A stretch of DNA of 5,761 nucleotides from positions 1 to 5,761 of the forward strand of contig LKMM01000175.1 in NCBI GenBank assembly GCA_001563885.1, in the 5' to 3' direction. Within the stretch, counting starts at the first letter, position 1, and the number at the start of each line of letters is the position of its first letter. The notes below the pieces were generated by a model. That model was not told where the DNA came from. It did no database searches and was given only the letters and a program-made list of their open reading frames with translations. The position numbers and the translations under genes are program-made. This DNA comes from Natrialbaceae archaeon B1-Br10_E2g27 (lineage in GTDB: Archaea > Halobacteriota > Halobacteria > Halobacteriales > Natrialbaceae). Below, piece after piece: positions 1-5,179 of this stretch.

Positions 1-598
1 GCCTGGAGTCGATGTGTTGGTCCTCGAGCAAGGCAGCCCGCTCTTGGTCGGTCACAAAGATGGTGTCACTGTACGCTACCGTGGGGCCGTACTCGCGGTC
101 ATGGACTCTGCGTCCGGGGTCGAAACTGACGGTGATGTTGGCCTCGGTTGCGAGTTTGGCGATTCGTGTGGCAGTTTCGGGGTGTTGGCTCGTCAGGTGA
201 ACGTGCTCGACCGAGCGGATACGACCGGGATCGACGTCGTTCGGGCCGACGGCCTCGTTGACGCCGTCGTTACCGAGCACGGAGACGGCTCCATCGTCGT
301 CGACGAGGAGATACTTGACTGCGGTGTCGGCCCCGGAGACGACGCGGACGCCATCGATCGAGACGCCTGCGGCCTCGAGTTCGCGTCTGGCGAGTACGCC
401 GTTGTCGTCGTCGCCGACACTGCCGATCAGCCCAGTGTCGACGGAGAGGCCAGCTAGCGTGGCGGCGACGTTGGCGGCGCTTCCGCCGCCGGACTGGTGT
501 TGTGAGCGGATCGACGCCTCACCGTCGGCTTCAGGAAGTCGGTCGACGCGAAGGGTCACGTCCCAGTTGACGTGCCCGGCAGTGAGGACCCTGACCAT
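1..598 (-). CDS. PfkB-family sugar kinase, partial (C-terminus beyond window); candidate ribose-1-phosphate kinase
   Basis: My own translation from the ATG at 596-598 reads without a stop for 199 residues to the left edge; the C-terminal part, including the expected GAGD catalytic motif, is missing. It begins MVRVLTAGHVNWD, a typical first beta strand with the substrate-contacting N-x-D (N11, D13). The PfkB glycine-rich signature follows (GGGSAANVAATL, residues 37-48), then GSVGDDDNG (59-67) and FDPGRR (159-164). The family phosphorylates sugars or nucleosides with a nucleotide donor in the cytoplasm. The start lies 50 nt after the stop of the DUF63 gene on the same strand, with no clear TATA box in the gap, so co-transcription is likely. 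The R15P isomerase two genes upstream suggests ribose-1-phosphate as substrate; this is inference from context, and ribokinase, fructokinase or nucleoside kinase remain possible. Oddity: where the NxxE motif is expected the sequence is T183-D-Q-E186. Confidence 0.9.
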   Translation of the reverse strand, partial: MVRVLTAGHVNWDVTLRVDRLPEADGEASIRSQHQSGGGSAANVAATLAGLSVDTGLIGSVGDDDNGVLARRELEAAGVSIDGVRVVSGADTAVKYLLVDDDGAVSVLGNDGVNEAVGPNDVDPGRIRSVEHVHLTSQHPETATRIAKLATEANITVSFDPGRRVHDREYGPTVAYSDTIFVTDQERAALLEDQHIDSR

Positions 599-648
599 TC
601 GGATCTGAATCGACGGACGCAGACGAGAAAAGTCTAGGCGATGTCGTC

Positions 649-1470
649 TTATCCGACGGCAAATAGGAGGACGTTGTGAACGCCCGGTCCGAGGCCGACG
701 GCGGCGATAAACGCAAGCAGGAGTCTCGCCTGTCGTGGCGATTCCTTGACGTACTCTTTGAACAGTCCGAGGACGACCAGCGCGAGGACGACTTTCACCA
801 GGACGAACAGCCACCCAGCACCGAGATATTCGGCCGTTGGCAGCCCCTCGCTAAATTCGAGAATCAGCCTCGAGAGCGGCACTTCCTCGTGGGCATCGAG
901 GGCGTCGTATCCGATTGCAGTCGAGACGCCGTCGAGGGTGTGACCGACGACGACGACTACACCGCTGGCACTCGTGATGGCGGCAACGTCTGTGACCAAA
1001 ATAGCAAGCGCGAGCCAGGCGAGGGCGGTGATAATCGCAGCAGCGACGACCGAAATGACAGACCAAAACAGGCCAATTTCGCCGACCTGAACGCCCGTGA
1101 TGAGCGTAAACATAGCGAACACGATGAAAAATCCAGTTCCAGTGATGCCAAGAATTCGTTCGTTCGTCCGCTGGAAGCCGGCGGCATGAAGCAGTATTCC
1201 GAGCGTCCAGATGATGACGATGATGAGTGCAGTCACCAGGTAGACGCCCGGGGATGCGAACATAATTGCAACCGACTCCGGAAAGACCTCGAGACGGTAA
1301 AGAACGTGAAGTACCGAGCCGAACATAATCCACGGTGTAAACGCAACCACCGTTCGATCCGTCACTGGCGGATCCAGCGACCACAGAAACGTCACGGCCC
1401 CCGCCAGCACGATCAGTGTCGGCGCGAGGAGATACCACGGTGGCAGCGCGAATCCCTCTGGTAACACCAT
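649..1470 (-). CDS. DUF63 family multi-pass membrane protein
   Basis: A 273-residue, strongly hydrophobic protein with about seven or eight predicted membrane segments (roughly residues 13-30, 41-58, 75-97, 107-127, 136-160, 165-180, 216-237 and 247-270), so it sits in the cytoplasmic membrane. I recognise it as the archaeal DUF63 family from its length, overall pattern, the polar GHTLDGVSTAIGYD stretch (176-189) inside a membrane region, and the C-terminal GLGPGVHN motif (259-266). The conserved-looking His177, Asp180 and Thr184 within the bilayer would suit substrate binding or catalysis, but no function is established that I know of. The ATG at 1468-1470 is followed directly by MVLPEGFALPPWY, a normal start. 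It lies between the R15P isomerase (107 nt upstream) and the PfkB kinase (50 nt downstream), all on one strand, which hints at a link with pentose-phosphate or nucleoside metabolism. Family assignment is fairly firm; any role is speculation. Confidence 0.82.
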   Translation of the reverse strand: MVLPEGFALPPWYLLAPTLIVLAGAVTFLWSLDPPVTDRTVVAFTPWIMFGSVLHVLYRLEVFPESVAIMFASPGVYLVTALIIVIIWTLGILLHAAGFQRTNERILGITGTGFFIVFAMFTLITGVQVGEIGLFWSVISVVAAAIITALAWLALAILVTDVAAITSASGVVVVVGHTLDGVSTAIGYDALDAHEEVPLSRLILEFSEGLPTAEYLGAGWLFVLVKVVLALVVLGLFKEYVKESPRQARLLLAFIAAVGLGPGVHNVLLFAVG

Positions 1471-1529
1471 ACTGGCATCTGACAGGCCTATGACTAACAG
1501 TTTCCGATGTTCGTTGCCGGTTTCGGTTC

Positions 1530-1540
1530 GGTATATTCAA
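1530..1540 (-). promoter_or_regulatory. Candidate TATA box for the DUF63 gene
   Basis: On the minus strand this reads TTGAATATACC, an AT-rich island in GC-rich DNA within the 107-nt gap upstream of the DUF63 start. A TATA box here would place transcription start near 1508 and leave a leader of about 38 nt, so the DUF63-PfkB pair could be expressed apart from the isomerase. A weaker alternative, GTTAGTCATA (1491-1500), sits at the distance expected for a leaderless transcript. Confidence 0.35.
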
Positions 1541-1560
1541 CAGCAATTCGATCCGGTTAA

Positions 1561-1577
1561 TAAACCAACTTGATTTA
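1561..1577 (-). terminator. Small AT-rich hairpin just after the R15P isomerase stop
   Basis: Directly after the isomerase TGA, the minus strand reads TAAATCA-AGT-TGGTTTA: seven pairs (one of them U-G) around a three-base loop, followed by TTAACC. Archaeal termination mostly depends on T-rich runs rather than hairpins, and the T content here is only moderate. It could be a weak terminator or part of the AT-rich upstream region of the DUF63 gene. Confidence 0.25.
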
Positions 1578-2558
1578 TCATGGTTCCCACGGTTCGCCCG
1601 TCGTTTCGCCGAACAGATCGCGCATGAGCGTGACGATGCTTTCCGGCGGGAACTGCCCTCGTTCGGTGACGATCGCATCGACGTGTCGCGGCGGCGTGAC
1701 GTCAAACGCCGGATTCTCGACCTGGAGGTCCTCGTCGTCGGGTTCGGTCCCGATCTCTGTACGCTCGTGGTCACCTACCACCTCGTGTTCGGCTCGCATC
1801 TCGATTTCGACGGTGTGGCCGGTCATCGTATCGGGATGGAGTTTGATCGTCTGGGCGGCGACCATCACGGGGACGCCGCGTTCGCGGGCACAGACGGCTA
1901 AGCCACTGGTCCCGATTTTGTTGATTACGCTGCCGTCGGCGGCGATACTGTCGGCTCCGACCAGAACGTGATCTACCTGGTCGAGATATCGGCGGGCCGC
2001 GTTGTCGACGAGTAACGTCACCGGGACTCCCCACTCGCGCAGTTGGCTGGCCGTGATGTGGCCCTGGTTTCGTGGTCGGGTCTCCCTGACGATCGCCTCG
2101 AGTGATTTGCCGGCCTCGAGGGCAGCCTCGATACAGGCGAGGGCGTCAGTCGAGTGACAGTGAGTCATCACGACGTCGCCGTCGCGCAAGCGGTTGGCAC
2201 CGACCTCGCCGAGCGTGGCCTGGGCGTCGGCGAGGTCCCGCTGGAACACCTCGGCCTGCTCGATCGTTGTGGCCTGCAGTTGCGAGACCGTCTCGCCGGC
2301 CATCCCACGGAGGACGTACCGAAGCGCGTTCGGGAGGCTCACTGCCGTCGGCCGCGTTTCGTATAACGTTCGGGCGGCGACACGCAACTCCGCTCTGAAC
2401 GCTTCGGGATCGGTGACGTTGGTCCGGCGCGCCTGCGTGGCGAGGGCTTCGGCGGCCGCATCGGCGATGGTCGCTGCTCCACGGATTCGCATCTCGGCGA
2501 TGTCGGCGGCGGTGGATTCGACGACCGGGTCGATCTCAGGCGCTGTCATGGCATTCAT
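1578..2558 (-). CDS. Ribose-1,5-bisphosphate isomerase (aIF2B/MtnA-like superfamily)
   Basis: A 326-residue protein when read from the ATG at 2556-2558. It isomerises ribose-1,5-bisphosphate to ribulose-1,5-bisphosphate in archaeal nucleotide-sugar degradation. Diagnostic stretches are RIRGAATIADAAAEAL (24-39), SLPNALRYVLRG (74-85), THCHSTDALA (132-141, Cys134), VLVGADSIAADGSVINKIGT (198-217, Asp203) and VENPAFDVTPP (280-290). Cys134 and Asp203 match the catalytic Cys/Asp pair known from the Thermococcus enzyme, and length and motif spacing fit that enzyme (about 322 residues). This argues against a plain aIF2B translation-factor subunit, a common misannotation. The frame stays open upstream to a GTG at 2696, but those extra 46 residues are basic, unlike the family, and run through a palindrome. 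ATG 2549, three codons in, is an equally good start (323 residues). An acidic stretch near 264-278 (GDHERTEIGTEPDDE) looks like a haloarchaeal loop insertion. It is divergent from deoC. Confidence 0.92.
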   Translation of the reverse strand: MNAMTAPEIDPVVESTAADIAEMRIRGAATIADAAAEALATQARRTNVTDPEAFRAELRVAARTLYETRPTAVSLPNALRYVLRGMAGETVSQLQATTIEQAEVFQRDLADAQATLGEVGANRLRDGDVVMTHCHSTDALACIEAALEAGKSLEAIVRETRPRNQGHITASQLREWGVPVTLLVDNAARRYLDQVDHVLVGADSIAADGSVINKIGTSGLAVCARERGVPVMVAAQTIKLHPDTMTGHTVEIEMRAEHEVVGDHERTEIGTEPDDEDLQVENPAFDVTPPRHVDAIVTERGQFPPESIVTLMRDLFGETTGEPWEP

Positions 2559-2590
2559 TTCGTCCGACAGGACAAAAACGATCGGGCGGA

Positions 2591-2612
2591 GTTTCGATAC
2601 CGATCGGTGTCG
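2591..2612 (-). promoter_or_regulatory. Dyad-symmetric operator-like site at the R15P isomerase promoter
   Basis: Positions 2595-2612 form an 18-bp dyad (CGATACCGATCGGTGTCG) with eight of nine base pairs matched and a perfect 10-bp core ACCGATCGGT. It lies 37 to 54 nt upstream of the preferred isomerase start. It overlaps GTATCGAAAC (minus strand, 2600 to 2591), the only TATA-like string near a useful distance. The geometry suits a dimeric regulator that would block or recruit the basal machinery. CG-rich short palindromes are common in such genomes, so this is a candidate only. Confidence 0.35.
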
Positions 2613-2645
2613 TCTCGTTTTGGGGTTGCCTTCCTGATACTGCCG

Positions 2646-2655
2646 GACGTACGTC
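2646..2655. repeat. 10-bp perfect palindrome abutting the large palindrome
   Basis: GACGTACGTC is its own reverse complement and ends at the base just before the left arm of the 41-bp palindrome. It may be chance, or part of a composite regulatory site in the divergent intergenic region. Confidence 0.3.
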
Positions 2656-2696
2656 GTGAAAGATTTTCGCCGTCCCGGGGTGGCGAAAATTTTCAC
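2656..2696. repeat. 41-bp near-perfect palindrome in the divergent R15P isomerase/deoC intergenic region
   Basis: The left arm is GTGAAA-G-ATTTTCGCC (2656-2671) and the right arm GGCGAAAATTTTCAC (2682-2696). They are exact reverse complements apart from one extra G at 2662. The centre (2672-2681) contains CCCGGG on the same dyad axis, and the two flanking mismatches would be G-U pairs in RNA. It sits almost midway between the two divergent starts (98 nt from the isomerase ATG, 86 nt from the deoC ATG). Its tracts of A and T stand out from the GC-rich surroundings. Position suggests a shared DNA operator; if transcribed it would form a strong hairpin. It also lies in the open frame upstream of the isomerase, but coding use looks unlikely. 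Confidence 0.75.
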
Positions 2697-2750
2697 ATAG
2701 TTCCGTCCGATAGTATGACGCCGGCGATCACCAGTATCCAGGGACAGCCA

Positions 2751-2760
2751 TCATTATGGG
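2751..2760 (+). promoter_or_regulatory. Candidate TATA element of deoC
   Basis: TCATTATGGG is the AT-richest string shortly before deoC, centred about 26 nt upstream of the deoC ATG. That is where a haloarchaeal TATA box would lie for a leaderless transcript, and no Shine-Dalgarno sequence precedes the ATG, which agrees. The match to a consensus TATA is weak. Confidence 0.4.
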
Positions 2761-2781
2761 GGTCCGACGACTCGCTCCGGT

Positions 2782-3414
2782 ATGGACCGCAGCGAACTCG
2801 CCTCGCGCATCGACCACACCGTCCTCGGTCCCGAGACGACGCCGGGAGACGTCCGGCGTGTCCTCGAGGAGGCCGCCGAATACGGAATGAACGCCTGTAT
2901 CCCGCCGTATACACTCGAGGACGCCTCGGCGTATGCCCCCGAGCTGACACTCGCGACGGTGATCGGGTTTCCACACGGCCAGAACGCCCAGCAGGCCAAA
3001 CGCCGTGAAGGCGTTCTCGCGTGGAAAGCCGGTGCGGACGAACTCGACGTCGTCTGTAACATTGGCCGACTAAAAGCGGGCGAAGACGACGTCGTCCGGA
3101 CTGAACTGGCCGAAATCGTCGCGGCCGTCCCGATTCCGGTGAAGGTGATCATCGAGACGGCACTGCTCACCGACGAGGAGAAACGACGTGCCTGTGAAGC
3201 CGCCGTTGCGGCCGACGCCGCGATGGTCAAAACCTCCACGGGCTTTGCCGATGGTGGGGCAACGACCGCAGACGTCTCGCTTATGAGCGAGTACCTCCCG
3301 GTAAAAGCAAGCGGCGGGATCGGCAGCTACGAGGAGTCAATAGCGATGCTCGAGGCCGGAGCAACTCGCATCGGTGCCTCGAGTGGGGTCGACATTCTCG
3401 AAGGCGCACCCTGA
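2782..3414 (+). CDS. deoC: Deoxyribose-phosphate aldolase (DERA)
   Basis: A complete 210-residue protein with the usual short archaeal DERA length. It cleaves 2-deoxyribose-5-phosphate to glyceraldehyde-3-phosphate and acetaldehyde in the cytoplasm, the last step of deoxynucleoside catabolism. The class I aldolase chemistry is intact: Asp89 in ADELDVVCNIG (85-95), the Schiff-base Lys150 in MVKTSTGFADGG (148-159) and the proton-relay Lys175 in VKASGGIGSYEE (174-185). IDHTVL at the N-terminus (10-15) and RIGASSGVDIL (196-206) at the phosphate-binding end complete the family pattern. The start at 2782 gives the standard N-terminus; the transcript is probably leaderless. It is transcribed divergently from the R15P isomerase over a 223-bp region rich in dyads, so shared control by nucleoside or sugar-phosphate availability is plausible. 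Confidence 0.96.
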   Translation: MDRSELASRIDHTVLGPETTPGDVRRVLEEAAEYGMNACIPPYTLEDASAYAPELTLATVIGFPHGQNAQQAKRREGVLAWKAGADELDVVCNIGRLKAGEDDVVRTELAEIVAAVPIPVKVIIETALLTDEEKRRACEAAVAADAAMVKTSTGFADGGATTADVSLMSEYLPVKASGGIGSYEESIAMLEAGATRIGASSGVDILEGAP

Positions 3415-3468
3415 TCGAGGCCGGCAACGAGACACACGCTGCCTGCTGGCCTGTCGGTCGAGCCTCGA

Positions 3469-3513
3469 ATGACCGAGTAGTCTACGATCAAGTGGCCTAT
3501 GACCGAGTGGCCT
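3469..3513 (+). repeat. Short overlapping direct repeats upstream of the histidine kinase
   Basis: ATGACCGAGT occurs at 3469-3478 and again at 3499-3508, exactly 30 bp apart. AGTGGCCT occurs at 3491-3498 and 3506-3513, 15 bp apart, interleaved with the second copy. An inverted match, TCGGTC at 3454-3459, faces the first copy. All lie in the 146-bp gap between deoC and the kinase, upstream of the weak TATA-like AATAGCTAAC (3524-3533). They may be regulator sites or a small decayed duplication; nothing else is visible in the gap. Confidence 0.4.
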
Positions 3514-3552
3514 GAGTTGTGACAATAGCTAACTACCGGGGGTGCGAATCCG

Positions 3553-3560
3553 GGAGGTGA
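3553..3560 (+). promoter_or_regulatory. Shine-Dalgarno sequence with unusually short spacing, histidine kinase
   Basis: GGAGGTGA is a full anti-16S match but runs right up to the ATG at 3561, leaving only three bases after GGAGG. An in-frame TGA (3558-3560) immediately precedes the ATG, so the start cannot lie further upstream, and no ATG or GTG codon follows within the next few codons. The site supports start 3561 and implies a transcript with a leader, unlike the leaderless look of deoC. Confidence 0.6.
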
Positions 3561-5147
3561 ATGGTCGAGGACCGCTCGAGCGGTGAGCGCAGCGAGGAGG
3601 CCCTTCGAGCGCTCAGTCTCGCGACGGTCGCCATTACGTCGGCCGAACGAGTCGAGACAGTTATCCAGACGGCCCTCGAGGTGGCCGAAACCGTCCTCGA
3701 GTTCGACGAGTGTAGCGTCTTCGTCCGTGAAGGGGCATCGTTCGAGTTGGTTGCGTCGACGGAACCCACTCGAGACTGTCCGGGACTCATCGAAGCGACG
3801 AGCGACCGGGCACACTCGGTGCTGATAGCGGAACCGGCCGCCACCGAACACAACGAACTGCTGGCCGACGACGTCAACTCCGCGCTGTGCGTCCCGATCG
3901 ACGACTATGGAGTGTTCCTCGCGGTTTCGACGGTCCCCGGCTACTACGATTCGACCGACCGTGAGTTGCTCGAGGTGCTCGTCGGCCACGTCGCGGCGGC
4001 GATCGGTCGCATACGGGCGGAGCACTCTGACGACCGGACACTCGAGGCGCTGTGTTCCGTCGTGGCCGAACTCGAGTCACATTCGACTCAGACGGCGGTG
4101 TTCGAGACGGTGACGACAGAGTTACAGCGGATCCTTGGCGCTGACTGGGCTGGCGTGGTGGAACTGGGAAAGACGGAGTTCGTCGCGACGACCGACGCAG
4201 ACGATCCCCCGATCGACGCTCACTCGCTGCGTTCGCCTGCGGGCCAGCCGACTGGCACCGATCTAGATCCACGCCGGTTTCGAACGGCTGAGGCGGTCGG
4301 CGAGGCGATGGAGGCCGAACCTTGGGTTCGATCGGCAATCGTCGTTCCGATCGGCGAGAGTGCCGTTTGCGCCGTAACCTCCTCGGACGAAGACGCGTTT
4401 TCGGCCCTGGATCTCGAGGCTGTTAAACTGCTGGCGGCGGCGGTTTCCGAGACGTGCAGACGGGTCGAGACGAAACCCTGGATTCGCAAGCGACAGCAGA
4501 AGCTGCAGTTGCTCAAACAGGTCCAGTCACGGGTTCTCAGACACAACATTCGAAACGACCTCACCGTCATCGCCGGGGCCGCCAATCTCGCCCGGGCCGA
4601 AGACGATGGGGTCAACACCCACCTCGAGATAATCGAGACCAAAGCTAGCGGGCTCCTTGCGACGACCGATAAGGTTCGACAGATCGAGGGCGTGATCGAC
4701 CGCGGACGCCAGCAGGCGGTGTTGGATTTCGCTGGCATCCTCGAGACCGTCGCCGACCGAGCCCGCCAGCAGTACCCGGAGGCGACGCTCGAGGTGACGA
4801 CCCCCGGCCCAACGTTCGTCACCACGCACCCGGATCTCGAGTTGGTGATGTGGAATCTCGTCGAAAACGGGATCGTTCACCATCCGGGCGAACCAGCCGT
4901 CGAGATCGACCTCGAGCGCCGCGACACTCGAGTGCGGTGTACTGTCACCGACGACGGCTGTGGGATCCCGGAGTCAGAACTCGATGTCCTCGAACAGGAA
5001 GCAGAGACAGCGCTCGAACACGGCAGCGGGGCCGGCCTGTGGCTAGTCACGCTGATCGTCGAGCAGGCCGGCGGTACTATCTCGTTCGACACCTCGCCAG
5101 CAGGGACAACTGTGGCCGTCGACCTCCCGCTTGCAGGTGAGAGCTGA
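3561..5147 (+). CDS. Soluble histidine kinase with two GAF sensor domains
   Basis: A 528-residue protein without membrane segments or signal peptide, so a cytoplasmic sensor. GAF-like domain 1 spans about residues 18-152 (FDECSVFVREG, then SALCVPIDDYGVFLAVS, then STDRELLEVLVGHVAAAIGRI). A more divergent second GAF covers about 160-300 (ADWAGVV, RSAIVVPIGESAVCAVTS). A charged helix (305-325) leads to the H-box VLRHNIRNDLTVI with the likely phospho-acceptor His328, the form typical of haloarchaeal kinases. The HATPase domain follows: N-box MWNLVENGIVHHP (430-442, Asn432/Asn436), G1 TDDGCGIP (463-470) and G2 HGSGAGLWLV (487-496). All catalytic motifs look intact. It would autophosphorylate and pass phosphate to a response regulator, but none is encoded in the window, so partner and signal are unknown. 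The preceding deoC ends 146 nt upstream, and the gene converges with the channel-like gene. Confidence 0.93.
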   Translation: MVEDRSSGERSEEALRALSLATVAITSAERVETVIQTALEVAETVLEFDECSVFVREGASFELVASTEPTRDCPGLIEATSDRAHSVLIAEPAATEHNELLADDVNSALCVPIDDYGVFLAVSTVPGYYDSTDRELLEVLVGHVAAAIGRIRAEHSDDRTLEALCSVVAELESHSTQTAVFETVTTELQRILGADWAGVVELGKTEFVATTDADDPPIDAHSLRSPAGQPTGTDLDPRRFRTAEAVGEAMEAEPWVRSAIVVPIGESAVCAVTSSDEDAFSALDLEAVKLLAAAVSETCRRVETKPWIRKRQQKLQLLKQVQSRVLRHNIRNDLTVIAGAANLARAEDDGVNTHLEIIETKASGLLATTDKVRQIEGVIDRGRQQAVLDFAGILETVADRARQQYPEATLEVTTPGPTFVTTHPDLELVMWNLVENGIVHHPGEPAVEIDLERRDTRVRCTVTDDGCGIPESELDVLEQEAETALEHGSGAGLWLVTLIVEQAGGTISFDTSPAGTTVAVDLPLAGES

Positions 5148-5179
5148 TAGCATACGTTCACGACTGCCCTCGAGCAGCA
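5148..5179. other. Convergent intergenic gap between the kinase and the channel-like gene
   Basis: Only 32 nt separate the two facing stop codons. They include a short inverted repeat, CTGC/GCAG (5164-5167 with 5174-5177) around CCTCGA. No T-rich run is visible on either strand, so termination probably occurs inside the opposite gene or the transcripts overlap at their 3' ends. Confidence 0.4.

Noticed and set aside
14..457. A 147-codon plus-strand frame antisense to the PfkB kinase
   Set aside because: The minus-strand frame carries clear PfkB motifs, and the plus-strand product resembles no family I know.
621..649. Inverted repeat AGACGA/TCGTCT at the end of the DUF63 gene as a terminator
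   Set aside because: Six pairs with a 17-nt loop and no T-run is weak, and the 50-nt gap to the kinase suggests read-through.
676..1464. A 262-codon plus-strand open frame antisense to the DUF63 gene
   Set aside because: Its product is a hydrophilic, charge-rich sequence with no recognisable fold. The opposite strand encodes a coherent multi-pass membrane protein, and GC-rich DNA leaves antisense frames open by chance.
851..1774. A 307-codon minus-strand frame overlapping both DUF63 and the isomerase
   Set aside because: It is a shifted frame of two well-supported genes, is rich in Arg and Ser as such shadows are, and shows no motif.
1578..2558. Annotation as a translation initiation factor 2B subunit or MtnA
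   Set aside because: The Cys134/Asp203 pair, the RGAATIADAAAEAL motif and the length fit R15P isomerase; a translation-factor subunit would not need the catalytic pair, and MtnA proteins are usually longer with a different RGAPAIG-type motif.
2559..2696. A longer isomerase start at GTG 2696 adding 46 residues
   Set aside because: The extension is basic and unlike the acidic proteome, would make the protein longer than the family, and is largely made of palindrome and promoter-like sequence. ATG 2558 or 2549 gives the expected length and catalytic residue numbering.
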